A DNA stretch of 64,000 nucleotides from Spirochaetota bacterium (lineage in GTDB: Bacteria > Spirochaetota > UBA4802 > JAFGDQ01). The stretch lies in the NCBI GenBank assembly GCA_034190085.1, contig JAXHTS010000002.1, forward strand, positions 1 through 64,000, written 5' to 3'. Positions 37,718 through 46,984 of the stretch are shown piece after piece. Positions within the stretch are counted from its first letter, which is position 1; the number at the start of each line of letters is the position of its first letter. The notes below the pieces were generated by a model that had not been told where the DNA came from, did no database searches, and was given only the letters and a program-made list of their open reading frames with translations. The translations under genes and the position numbers were made by a program.

Positions 37718-38479
37718 TTATTGATAAGAAACATTATCAACTCGAAATATCCATATATTCCCAAAAACCACACTCTGCATCAATCTTATTTTGCTCATTT
37801 TATTCATTTCTAATATAGCCAAAAAAGATGCAATAATCTCTACTCTGTGGGAGTTATTAGAGAATATGTCAGTAAATATAATTTGATCCTTCACCCTTAA
37901 TAGATTCAAAATATGAATGATAATATCACTAACATGAATCTCGTCTAAAATAATTTCATCATTATCATCTTCTCCATCTGTATTCAGCAATTTCACAAAG
38001 GCATTCATAAGATCAATAACGGAAACCTCAACAAATTCCTCCTCATTCACTATTTCAGTATGAATCGTGTCTCTTGTAAAAAAATCAGCTTGTCTCTCAA
38101 TATTCTCTAAAAGATTTACAGAAGCTAGTTGAAATTTCCTGTATTCCAACAATTTCTGTATTAGCTCATGATCAATAGGAAGAGTAAAAAACTCATCTTC
38201 GATCTCTTCGCCAGGCAAAAGCGACTTTGATTTAAAATAAAGCAACTCTGAGGCCATTAAAATGAATTCAGAGGCTATCTGCATATCCATCTCTTTCATC
38301 AAACGCAAATAATCCAAATATTGATCAGTTATCTGGGAGATGTATATCTGAGTTATATCGATCTTGGCTTTTCTAATTAAACTCCACAGAAGATCAAGAG
38401 GTCCTTCAAAATTATCTATGTGCAAAATATATTTATTGGTATCCTGATCATTCAAATTTTTGTCTAATACTCTTTGCAT
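37718..38479 (-). CDS. scpA: Segregation and condensation protein A
   Basis: ScpA is the kleisin subunit of bacterial condensin, bridging the Smc heads. The 253-residue protein begins YILHIDNFEGPLDLLWSLIRKAKIDITQIYISQITDQYLDYL, the family signature. It continues ASEFILMASELLYFKSKSLLPGEE and ends with a small winged-helix (RVEIIASFLAILEMNKMSKIRLMQS). The length is normal. It is the first gene of the probable operon scpA-scpB-pheA-aroF-cmk-rpsA and is preceded by a 354-base spacer that likely holds the promoter. Confidence 0.96.
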   Translation of the reverse strand: MQRVLDKNLNDQDTNKYILHIDNFEGPLDLLWSLIRKAKIDITQIYISQITDQYLDYLRLMKEMDMQIASEFILMASELLYFKSKSLLPGEEIEDEFFTLPIDHELIQKLLEYRKFQLASVNLLENIERQADFFTRDTIHTEIVNEEEFVEVSVIDLMNAFVKLLNTDGEDDNDEIILDEIHVSDIIIHILNLLRVKDQIIFTDIFSNNSHRVEIIASFLAILEMNKMSKIRLMQSVVFGNIWIFRVDNVSYQ

Positions 38480-38833
38480 ATTCCTTTATTGAATCAATGA
38501 TATTATAAAGTCTATAACTAATTTTTATCTTTTTATCAAGATACAACAATAGCGTTTAACTTAATAGTGTAAACCCTAAAAAATCTGCCTATATAATTTC
38601 TCGAAATCCCCATATGATAGGATAGGATTGTACTTAATAATATTCTTCGCTATGTAGGGTAAGGATAGCTCGTGGAATACTGGATAAAAGCTGAGTTGAA
38701 AATACATGTCTAATTATTAAAGGCTCTCATCTTCATTAGTTTTCTCCAACAAATCAGAATGCCTTGCTTCTATTCAAATATCTATCCTTCTTTATTTACT
38801 TTATTCGATAATGTTACTCTATTTTCACTTTTA
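38480..38833. other. Non-coding stretch between cheY and scpA
   Basis: About 350 AT-rich bases. Probably contains the terminator of cheY and the promoter of the scpA operon, but no single site stands out. A plus-strand open frame across this spacer overlaps the end of cheY and has no ribosome site. Confidence 0.4.
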
Positions 38834-39193
38834 TCAAGAGAGAGCCTTTTCAGCAGCTTTTTGAAGTCTTTCCGGAGGGAATGGTTTTACAACAAAATCC
38901 TTTACTCCAAGCTTAATGGCCTTAGTCAAAAGATTCTCCTGACCAAGAGCTGTTACCATTATTATCTTCGCCGAGGGGTCCATGGTTAAAATATCCTCAG
39001 CAGCTTCTATGCCATCCTTCTCCCGCATTGTAATGTCCATGGTAACCAAATCTGGTTTTATCCTCTTATAGAGCGACACTGCTTCATTCCCATTTTCAGC
39101 CTCTCCTACTATTTCATGCCCTTTGGGTACAAGTGCATCTTTTACAAGAGTTCTCATGAACTTAGCGTCATCTACAATTAATATTTTTGCCAT
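38834..39193 (-). CDS. cheY: Chemotaxis response regulator CheY
   Basis: The 119-residue single receiver domain has the acidic pair Asp8-Asp9, the phosphorylation site Asp53 (VTMDITMREKDG), the switch Thr in VTALGQ and the Lys in VVKPF. No output domain follows, so it is a CheY-type regulator that would carry the signal from CheA to the flagellar switch. It lies 281 bases downstream of cheB on the same strand and is likely part of the same locus with its own promoter. The last 10 residues resemble CheY of spirochaetes and Thermotoga type. Confidence 0.92.
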   Translation of the reverse strand: MAKILIVDDAKFMRTLVKDALVPKGHEIVGEAENGNEAVSLYKRIKPDLVTMDITMREKDGIEAAEDILTMDPSAKIIMVTALGQENLLTKAIKLGVKDFVVKPFPPERLQKAAEKALS

Positions 39194-39474
39194 AACCTAT
39201 CTCCATAAAAAATTATATGCATTCTCAGATACAAGTCACATGAATCTTAGTTTATACATACATGTATTACTCTGATGCAGTAAAATCATACGCCTTAATT
39301 GCATCACGTTCATTAAAATAATTATGACACCTAAAATAAATTAAAGACTTTCTTTAAATGTATATATATAGTCGTTAATCCTTCCAACCCTTACAATCAG
39401 ATCAAAAACTTAGATCTATTCTATTTGAAATCAAAATGCTCAATCTTCACCAGTAAATAAAGATATCACATGGT

Positions 39475-40539
39475 TTACAGTTGTTCAACTATTTTTTTAG
39501 GTATTTCTGATAAAGAAACGACTTCATCAATCGATCCCATCTGAACAGCAACCCTATTCATACCATAAACAACCGAAGTCTTTTCATCCTGAGCAATAGT
39601 ATAGCCACCCTTTTCTTTAACGTGTGAAATACCATCCGCTCCATCCCTACCCATTCCTGTCATAATAACACATAAAGCATTGCTTTCACATGTTTCAGCC
39701 ATTGAATTAAAGAGAACATCAATTGATGGCATATGGCCCGATATCTTCTCACCTTTATAAAGCCTTATTATATTTCCACTTCTGTGATTCTCAAGCACCA
39801 TGTGTGAGTGTCCCGGAGCTATATAACCAGAAGCAGGTAGTATTTTGTCACCATCTTCAGCTTCTTTCACGTTAAGCGACGAACTCTTATTTAGTCTTTC
39901 AGCAAAGGCATTTGTAAACCCCTCGGGCATATGCTGCACAACTAATACTGGCGATGGAAATCCATTGGGGATATCTTTGAATATCTTCAACAATGCAGCA
40001 GGACCGCCTGTTGAAGTGCCTATTCCAACTATCTTCTTTGTGTCATCCTTGATAGACTCTTCCCTTAACTTAACATTCTTACCCTTCCTATCCCCTTCAC
40101 TTATCGACTTGACCTCTTCATGAGGAACTGTAACCTTACATCCATAAACAGATTTTACTTTTTCTATTAAAAGATTAGATATTTCTCTAGTAGACAATGA
40201 AACATTACTAGATGGCTTAGGAATAAAATCCACAGCCCCATACTCAAGGGCTTTAAAGGTTGCTTCCGCGCCATGCTGGGTTAAAACGCTCATCATGATA
40301 ACAGGTTTTGGATTTGTCCTGATAATGTTACGCAAAGACTCAAGCCCATCCATAATAGGCATCTCAATATCCATCGTTATAACATCTGGATTGAGTTCAT
40401 TATTCCTATAGATAGCAGTTTTCCCATTATTGACAGTGCCTACAACCTCTATATCCGGATCACTTTCCAGAATATCACTGATTATCTTTCTTACAAGCGG
40501 GGAATCTTCAACAACAAGCACCTTGATTTTATTAGGCAT
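39475..40539 (-). CDS. cheB: Chemotaxis protein-glutamate methylesterase CheB
   Basis: CheB removes methyl groups from (and deamidates) chemoreceptors. The 354-residue protein has an N-terminal receiver (Asp57 in VITMDIEMPIMDG) and a C-terminal esterase. The catalytic Ser lies in GIGTSTGGPAALL, the His in VVQHMPEGFT and the Asp in MTGMGRDGADG. The linker is short and charged. Its start lies two bases after the cheA stop. No cheR methyltransferase and no receptor gene lie in the window, so the opposing enzyme is encoded elsewhere. Confidence 0.97.
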   Translation of the reverse strand: MPNKIKVLVVEDSPLVRKIISDILESDPDIEVVGTVNNGKTAIYRNNELNPDVITMDIEMPIMDGLESLRNIIRTNPKPVIMMSVLTQHGAEATFKALEYGAVDFIPKPSSNVSLSTREISNLLIEKVKSVYGCKVTVPHEEVKSISEGDRKGKNVKLREESIKDDTKKIVGIGTSTGGPAALLKIFKDIPNGFPSPVLVVQHMPEGFTNAFAERLNKSSSLNVKEAEDGDKILPASGYIAPGHSHMVLENHRSGNIIRLYKGEKISGHMPSIDVLFNSMAETCESNALCVIMTGMGRDGADGISHVKEKGGYTIAQDEKTSVVYGMNRVAVQMGSIDEVVSLSEIPKKIVEQL

Positions 40540-40541
40540 TG

Positions 40542-43500
40542 TTACCTCATATCTTCAATAATCTTTTTCAGAGCTTCTGTATCCATGAACACTAACATCT
40601 TGCCTAAAACACTGTCATCATCATCAAAATAAAATTCCGTATCCATCAACAATGAATAATCTCCTGATATCTTATTCTCCACAAGTATTGAATTCATTGT
40701 AGATTGAATAAAATCATGTACCACACTAGGAACGGATGGTCTAATCGCTAATCCTGTTTTGTCAGATAATACATTTAATATTGAACATCCAACTATATTA
40801 GTTAACTCCTTTAATGCTGATCCTCCATCCTCATCCAATTCTTTGGTTTTACCACTTTCAGTGCCATAGAGCATATCAATTAACTCAAACCCAATATCTT
40901 CACTCAAAAGAAAAAGTATAGCCCCTTTAATGTCTCCAACAAGAATGAAATAAACACCAATATAGACGCTATCAATCTCACCAATTATTGAGGGCATATT
41001 ATTCAACGGAATAATTTTCACTTCCGGAATCGAAAGGGCAATTTTTTTATTTAGTATACTGGAGAGTGATTCAGCCGCATTTGTTATACCAATATTTGCG
41101 ACTATTTGAATTTTCTGTATATCCCTTTTATCTATCTGAAGCGAATTCATTATATCTTCATTCAATCTATCATCATCCAAAGTACGCTCAATATTTGTCT
41201 GCAACTCCTCCTTAAAATCGATCAATGCCTCTTGTACCCTTTTCTGAATATCTTCATCCTCGACCTCAATAACTATGGAATCATCTAAGGCTCCATCACC
41301 ATCCTCAATAACCTGAGACTTATGAATTTCTAACTCACCCTCCTCCCTGATTGTTGGCATTCTCTCTTTCTCAGATAAAGCATCTTCCGTTTTCTCCTCA
41401 GGATCGCTTTCTTGTTCTTCAACAATTCCAATATCTCTTTGATCAGAGCCAGTCTTCTCTTCCCCTATTGTCTGGGAATCAAAGAGCATCACCCTCTCAT
41501 CTTCTATTTTTTCCGATCCAACAAGTCCCTTATCCAAATCCCCATCACCTTCTACCTTAGGAATTTCTAAAACTTGTTCAACTTCAAAATCCTCCTTCTC
41601 AATTACTCTCTGCTTGGACAACCTCTCCTCATTAGAAATAACATTGCTTATCATAGATTGGACATCAAGGATTAAGCATATGCTCCCGTCTCCAAGAATT
41701 GAAACACCCGAAAGGCCCTCAATATAGGTATAATTCTCTTCAATTGATTTGATAACAATTTCCTGCTTTCCTTCTAAGGAATCAACAATCACTCCAATTT
41801 TTCGATTACCATATCCAACAACAACAACAGAAATCCTCTTATCAGTATCAAGATCCCTCTCTATCCCAACAAAGTCACTAAGCCTTATTAATGATAATAT
41901 TTCACCTCGGAGATTTATTACCTCATATCCCTCAATTGTAGTAATATCTGAATAAAATATTTTTATTGTTTCAACTACATCGGGCAAGGGAATAGCGTAC
42001 ACCTCATCTTTTACTGTAACCATAATTGCAGGTGTAATGGCGAGCGTTAGTGGAAAGGTAAGAATAAATTTTGTCCCCATTCCAACCTCAGTTTCAATTC
42101 TAACATTTCCACTCAATTCATTAACGATCTCTCGCACAACATTCATGCCTACTCCACGGCCTGATATATCAGTGACAACATCAGAAGTGGAAAAACCTGG
42201 AGAAAAAATAAAATCATAGATATCATCATTATCCATGTTAGCCAAAATCTCATTGGTTGTAATTCCTTTCTCTAAAGCCTTGCTCTTGATCTTCTCTATA
42301 TTTAAACCCCGTCCGTCATCACTTACCTCAACTATAATCTGATTTCCTCGCTGGTAAGCACTAAGGGTTATTGTAGCCTCTTCTGATTTTCCCAATTTTC
42401 TCCTTTCCTCTGGCGATTCCACTCCATGATCAATCGCATTTCTCATTAAATGCATCAGGGGTTCACCAATTGCATCAATCACCTTTTTGTCTAGCTCTGT
42501 ATCCTCTCCCTTAAGATCCAACTTTACCAATTTATTAAACTCCTTTGAAAGATCTCTAACCAATCGCTTAAACCTAACGAAAATTTGACCAATAGGGAGC
42601 ATACGAGTTTTCATTATTCCGCTCTGAAGGTCCTTTGCAATTCGGGACATCTGATCCATTCGATTCTTAAACTCACTTATGAGCGTCTTACTTATTTGAA
42701 CATCCTTCATCTCCTCATAAAGTTTATGAAATCCGGAATTTGATATTACAAGTTCACCTACATTATTTAACAGCATATCTAGTTTATCTACCGAAACCTT
42801 CACTATTTTTATCCCGGGCACCCTTTTATCCCCAGTCTTAGCAGTTTGTTCAATTTTTTCATCTTCTTCATCAATAATCTCTTCTTTGCCAATATTCGTC
42901 TTATCCTCTCCAAGAGGATCTAAAGAATCCTCACCTTCCCCTTTTTCAGTCTCCTCAACAAGTGTTTCATTCCCATGAAATCTTAATGCCATCTTTTCAT
43001 TCTTTTTTATAAGACTAATCTTCCTCATATCAATCCGGCTTATAAGATCCAGTTCACATGCCCTTCTCAACTCTTCTACAGATTGATCAGTTAACAGAAT
43101 AACCCTAAAGACATTATTGTTCCATTCATCATTTAATTCGTCCTCTGAAGGCATAGTCTTCATTATATCGCTAATCTGTTGTAGATTATTTATAATGAGT
43201 TGTGATTTTACCCATTTCATTGGAGCGGAGGGATTTATATAGATTGCTATCTCAGAGCATGATCTCCCAGACCTCAATCCTTTATGTATAAGCTTTCTCT
43301 CATCAGGAGTTAAATTAGTTTCGAGTTCCTCCTTTTTTTCTGATATTACTTCTCGCCTTTCATAGGTAGTATCCCCGGTCCCTTCAGCAACCTCTTGAAT
43401 CCGATCCATAATCTCCTTCAAGTTCTGATTAGGTTCTTCACCAGCAGCAACTGAAGAGATTATTGAGTTTATAACATCAAAACACTTAAATAAAACGTCA

Positions 43501-43763
43501 ACAATATCAGGACGAATCTTCATTGTCCCATCCCGAATGCCCTGCAGGAGGTTTTCCATTTTATGTGCAAGATCGCTAAGATCACACAAACCTACGAAAG
43601 CTGCGGAGCTTTTTAGAGAATGGGCTGTTCTAAATATGTTATTAATAGTATCACTATTATTAGGATTTTTTTCGAGTTCTAAAAGATTTTGATTTAGCTC
43701 CTGAAGCTGTTCATCTGCCTCTTCCAAAAATAATTCCTGATATTCACCAATGCTAAATGTCAT
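40542..43763 (-). CDS. cheA: CheA histidine kinase with C-terminal CheC-type phosphatase domain
   Basis: At 1073 residues this is far longer than usual CheA (about 650-750). Order: Hpt with phospho-His48 (RTAHSLKSSA); a helical region about 150-270 in the P2 place; dimerisation about 318-385; HATPase about 385-570 with LMRNAIDHGVE and DDGRGL; CheW-like domain about 600-735; acidic linker about 736-860; then a CheC-like double repeat. The second repeat carries the full phosphatase consensus S982-x3-E986-x2-N989-x22-P1012. The first keeps N890-x22-P913 but has Ile887 instead of Glu. The frame is continuous. CheC removes phosphate from CheY; here it may do so within the kinase complex (inference). 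cheW is upstream, cheB two bases downstream. Confidence 0.95.
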   Translation of the reverse strand: MTFSIGEYQELFLEEADEQLQELNQNLLELEKNPNNSDTINNIFRTAHSLKSSAAFVGLCDLSDLAHKMENLLQGIRDGTMKIRPDIVDVLFKCFDVINSIISSVAAGEEPNQNLKEIMDRIQEVAEGTGDTTYERREVISEKKEELETNLTPDERKLIHKGLRSGRSCSEIAIYINPSAPMKWVKSQLIINNLQQISDIMKTMPSEDELNDEWNNNVFRVILLTDQSVEELRRACELDLISRIDMRKISLIKKNEKMALRFHGNETLVEETEKGEGEDSLDPLGEDKTNIGKEEIIDEEDEKIEQTAKTGDKRVPGIKIVKVSVDKLDMLLNNVGELVISNSGFHKLYEEMKDVQISKTLISEFKNRMDQMSRIAKDLQSGIMKTRMLPIGQIFVRFKRLVRDLSKEFNKLVKLDLKGEDTELDKKVIDAIGEPLMHLMRNAIDHGVESPEERRKLGKSEEATITLSAYQRGNQIIVEVSDDGRGLNIEKIKSKALEKGITTNEILANMDNDDIYDFIFSPGFSTSDVVTDISGRGVGMNVVREIVNELSGNVRIETEVGMGTKFILTFPLTLAITPAIMVTVKDEVYAIPLPDVVETIKIFYSDITTIEGYEVINLRGEILSLIRLSDFVGIERDLDTDKRISVVVVGYGNRKIGVIVDSLEGKQEIVIKSIEENYTYIEGLSGVSILGDGSICLILDVQSMISNVISNEERLSKQRVIEKEDFEVEQVLEIPKVEGDGDLDKGLVGSEKIEDERVMLFDSQTIGEEKTGSDQRDIGIVEEQESDPEEKTEDALSEKERMPTIREEGELEIHKSQVIEDGDGALDDSIVIEVEDEDIQKRVQEALIDFKEELQTNIERTLDDDRLNEDIMNSLQIDKRDIQKIQIVANIGITNAAESLSSILNKKIALSIPEVKIIPLNNMPSIIGEIDSVYIGVYFILVGDIKGAILFLLSEDIGFELIDMLYGTESGKTKELDEDGGSALKELTNIVGCSILNVLSDKTGLAIRPSVPSVVHDFIQSTMNSILVENKISGDYSLLMDTEFYFDDDDSVLGKMLVFMDTEALKKIIEDMR

Positions 43764-43803
43764 TGTTTGTCACTTATCATCCTTTCATCGTTATATGTAA
43801 TCA

Positions 43804-44337
43804 TCATTGATCCTCTCTTGGCTTCGATTCCTCGAATAGCATATTATCTAAACTCAAGATTACAATCAATCTATCTTCAACCCTTCCAACTCCACTGATA
43901 AACTCCTCCGAAACGCCCTCAATTAGTTCATTAGGCTGATCAACATTATTTTGCGGAAGTCTTACCACATGAAGAACTACATCTACAATGAGACCCACAA
44001 GTTTATCATTTGTCTCAACTACAATTATTCTCGTTGAGTCTGTAATCTCACCCTTCTCAAAGCCAAATCGCTCCCGCACATCAACAACAGGGATCACATG
44101 ACCCCTTAAATTAATAACCCCTCTAATAAAGGATGGAACATTCGGTAGTCTTGTGATATCTGCTATTTTCAATATCTCATGTACTGAAAGTATATCAATT
44201 CCATATTCTATTTCATCTAACAATAAAAATGTAACAAGTTGAATTACGTTCTCATCAACTAATGACTCTAAATCTTCCTCGTTATCGCCTTTCTCAATTA
44301 TGCCGGTCTTATCATTTTCTACTTTAGATATACTCAT
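43804..44337 (-). CDS. cheW: Chemotaxis coupling protein CheW
   Basis: The 177-residue adaptor bridges CheA and chemoreceptors. After an acidic, non-conserved N-terminus of about 30 residues comes the CheW fold: LVTFLLLDEIEYGIDILSVHEILKIADITRLPNVPSFIRGVINLRGHVIPVVDVRERFG. VVETNDKLVGLIVDVVLHVVRL and FISGVGRVEDRLIVILSLDNML follow. The ATG at 44337 is preferred to a TTG three codons upstream. It is the first gene of the cheW-cheA-cheB set, 40 bases before cheA. Confidence 0.95.
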   Translation of the reverse strand: MSISKVENDKTGIIEKGDNEEDLESLVDENVIQLVTFLLLDEIEYGIDILSVHEILKIADITRLPNVPSFIRGVINLRGHVIPVVDVRERFGFEKGEITDSTRIIVVETNDKLVGLIVDVVLHVVRLPQNNVDQPNELIEGVSEEFISGVGRVEDRLIVILSLDNMLFEESKPREDQ

Positions 44338-44824
44338 ATGGATCAACCTAATTTATTAAACATTTCGCTATGTCTTATAATCGATTATATCTTTTTATAT
44401 ATGACAAAGGAACTAACCAACTACAAGACTAAGAGCTATAATCACTTAATACTCATTCGTAGGAATGAATTCATGACAACCCCTATGCCCCCCCTCAAAC
44501 GCAGCGAATGATTTCATCAATAATTACAACAAAAAAAGGCATTTAATAAATACCTGAATAAATATTATTTTTTAGAGTAATTTAGAAACTCACATAACAC
44601 GACAGGATAACCCTAAATATCTATAAGATAAAGAGGTAAATATATTTTCATACTAAAATTACTAGCGATAATAATGTTATAGCATATTATCTCCCATTTC
44701 AAGCATTTTTAGATAATAATCAACATTAAGTGAAAGTAGCATGTAACTTCTTTATCTATTTTTATTGATCAGGATTGTGAAGATGATGTTTGATTCATAA
44801 TCTTTATCGCAAATACGCTATAGA
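44338..44824. other. Non-coding stretch, about 490 bases
   Basis: Between glpQ-like and cheW. AT-rich, apart from a C-rich patch near 44485. It probably contains the promoter of the chemotaxis operon. I see no gene, no tRNA and no clear hairpin. Confidence 0.4.
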
Positions 44825-45619
44825 TCAATTATCATTTGCTATTTGTTTTAATAGAATTGGATCATCTGAGATTATTCCATCAACCCCCAGATTAAACAAC
44901 CGTATGATATCGTCTCTATTATTTATAGTCCACACATGCACTTGGATTCCCTTATTATGAGCATGTTTTACGAATGATTTTGTAACAATCCTGATTGGCC
45001 CGAAATGCTCTGGTATCTGTAAGGCATCACCATTAAAATGAGAAGTGAGAAACATGAATCCTGTTTTATACAGCGTATAGAATCCCAACGCTTCCCATAA
45101 GCTGAAGGAAGTTGCCATATCTGGAAACAATTTCCTAATGCCCTTCAAATTAACGCTATGCTCTGATGCTGTCAACACCCTATTCTGTGCATTATGCCTT
45201 TTGATAATATCCGCATAATATCCGATCTGTTCTTGATTTTTTTCCTTAAGGTCAATATTAAATCTTTGATTAGGGAATTCATTCAGCATTTCTTCAAGGG
45301 ATAGCAATTTTATATTTTTCCCCTTAAATGGATAGGTTTTGCCATTATCTTTTGTAAATCGAAATCCCGCATCAAACTGCTTTAGTTCTTTTATTGAATA
45401 ATCCCTTACATTTCCAACACCTTCTGTTAACCTTTCAAGACTTTCATCATGAATAACAATAAATCCCTTATCCTTAGTAAAATGAATATCCGTTTCAATC
45501 ACATCAACCCCTAGTTCTACAGCCCTTTTAAAAGAGAGAAGAGTATTTTCCGGAAATTCGATTGGCACACCTCTATGTGCAAATACCCTTGTATCGTTAT
45601 CAAAAAAATGTTTTGCCAT
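44825..45619 (-). CDS. Glycerophosphodiester phosphodiesterase, cytoplasmic type
   Basis: The enzyme splits glycerophosphodiesters to glycerol-3-phosphate and an alcohol. The 264-residue TIM-barrel protein has the GDPD signature FAHRGVPIEFPENTLLSFKRAVELGVDVIETDIHFTKD with the catalytic His-Arg and Glu/Asp residues. IVIHDESLERLTEG carries the second His, and FNIDLKEKN follows. The end reads VHVWTINNRDDIIRLFNLGVDGIISDDP. There is no signal peptide, so it resembles UgpQ rather than periplasmic GlpQ. It stands alone, with long spacers on both sides. Confidence 0.93.
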   Translation of the reverse strand: MAKHFFDNDTRVFAHRGVPIEFPENTLLSFKRAVELGVDVIETDIHFTKDKGFIVIHDESLERLTEGVGNVRDYSIKELKQFDAGFRFTKDNGKTYPFKGKNIKLLSLEEMLNEFPNQRFNIDLKEKNQEQIGYYADIIKRHNAQNRVLTASEHSVNLKGIRKLFPDMATSFSLWEALGFYTLYKTGFMFLTSHFNGDALQIPEHFGPIRIVTKSFVKHAHNKGIQVHVWTINNRDDIIRLFNLGVDGIISDDPILLKQIANDN

Positions 45620-45964
45620 AGTGTATTCCTTTAATTTACGTTTAATAAAAAGAGTTTAATCCTTACTCCGAACTCATCAGGATGCATAAGGATTCATCTC
45701 CATTAATATACATCCATCAAAACACATTCAATAATTTCTTATAATTTTTTGTTGATTTTTCATACCGATTCATTATAATCATAACAGATATTGTCAATAT
45801 AGCATACTAATTATTTTTCTGGTTCATAACAATATTACATTATATTATTATAATGTAATGAAATATACTAACTTGCAGGAAAATAAATCAAGGGCGGTTT
45901 TAGCATATTCAAATTTCAACACCTTTAGAAGGACGTAGTTTCATGGGATTTGTCCATATTCAAA

Positions 45965-45978
45965 GGGTATAAATACCC
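45965..45978. repeat. 14-base perfect palindrome
   Basis: GGGTATAAATACCC. The two-base centre and GC ends make it a plausible regulator-binding site ahead of the gene at 46094; a hairpin is also possible. Confidence 0.4.
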
Positions 45979-46025
45979 ATGAACAATTTCTAATATTGAA
46001 ATCAATATGCTCTTAAACTCAGTCC

Positions 46026-46048
46026 TCATGAAAAGATGTGAACCCTTA
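46026..46048. repeat. 23-base repeat, copy 1
   Basis: Begins TCATGAAAAG and ends AACCCTTA. It matches the stretch at 50127-50149 at 20 of 23 positions. It lies 46 bases before the gene at 46094. Confidence 0.35.
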
Positions 46049-46093
46049 TGGGGGTAGTTTTATGCATAATCACAACCTAAAGGATTAATAATT

Positions 46094-46642
46094 ATGGCAA
46101 AAGCAACATCACTATTAAAAGCATATCTAAGTGAATCCATTCCATCTAGGGGAGGATTTATTATCTCAGCCTATTTTGATCCAGATTCCATTTATGCCAG
46201 ATACGAGATAACAGCATATGTCAATGTCAAGGAGATATTAAAAAATCAGGATGGCCTACAATTCAATACTGATGGGAACAGAACACACATCCTTGTGGAG
46301 CCACCTACATACCCACAAAAATCTGTAGAACCAACATTTAGGGATCAAGATAAATCTATACCCTATCGATTCAACGAGTTACACATTTATTCTGGGAGGA
46401 AACAGGAAAAGATCATGATACCTAAAGAGCCGACCATGCTTCATTCCTATTTTAGTGTTACGGATACTCATGGAGAAAATTTTTCTTTCGTATTTCACCC
46501 AACAGAGGATGTTTATGTGGCAATGAGAAAATTCATTGCAGATACACTCTATAATGACTGTAACATAGAAAAAAATGATGCTCTTGAAGCATCTAAACTT
46601 GCTCTTGAGACAATTAAAAAATTCAGCATATGGAAGAAATAG
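46094..46642 (+). CDS. Protein of unknown function, 182 residues
   Basis: I do not recognise a family. The protein has no signal peptide or membrane helix. Visible phrases are FIISAYFDPDSIYARYEITAYVNVKEIL, TDGNRTHILVEPPTYP, ELHIYSGRKQEKIMIPKEPTMLHSYF and a helical C-terminus NDALEASKLALETIKKF. Alternating hydrophobic residues suggest a beta-rich cytoplasmic fold followed by two helices. The start ATG is preceded by AAAGGATTAATAATT, a modest ribosome site. It is isolated, with spacers of 474 and 342 bases, so probably has its own promoter. A palindrome lies upstream. Confidence 0.7.
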   Translation: MAKATSLLKAYLSESIPSRGGFIISAYFDPDSIYARYEITAYVNVKEILKNQDGLQFNTDGNRTHILVEPPTYPQKSVEPTFRDQDKSIPYRFNELHIYSGRKQEKIMIPKEPTMLHSYFSVTDTHGENFSFVFHPTEDVYVAMRKFIADTLYNDCNIEKNDALEASKLALETIKKFSIWKK

Positions 46643-46984
46643 GTTTTAATAAAAATATTGACAAAATTGATTATAGGGATTATTAACTATCATTATTATA
46701 AACTGACATATCTGTTCCTTATAAAAATATTATAATAAATAAATTTATACTTGATATTCTATAAATAGTCTATTTTTGCTCATCTCTATGAGCAATTTGG
46801 AATTATACGGTTGCGCCCTCTACTACATAATATTTACGCTAAAACTCCCTGTACCATTGACAAAAGGGGAATTCAAGGATAGGTTATTTTACCACAATGA
46901 ATGATAGTAATAAAATTAGACAATAGGCTTTTCAATTCATATGCAACTAATTATTTCACATAAAGGCTGGACAATTCAATTAAT
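46643..46984. other. Non-coding stretch, 342 bases
   Basis: AT-rich; presumably the promoter region of corC-recO. No gene or distinct hairpin recognised. Confidence 0.4.

Larger units (their letters stand above)
45620..46093. other. Non-coding stretch with palindrome and short repeat
   Basis: About 470 bases between divergent genes. Contains a perfect 14-base palindrome at 45965-45978 and one copy of a 23-base repeat at 46026-46048, listed separately. A GC-richer patch near 45885-45960 is unexplained. Confidence 0.5.

Noticed and set aside
40542-43763. Possibility that the long CheA is an assembly join of cheA and a separate cheC gene
   Set aside because: The frame is continuous, an acidic linker joins the parts, and no start codon with ribosome site was noticed near the CheC part. 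Still to be confirmed in relatives.
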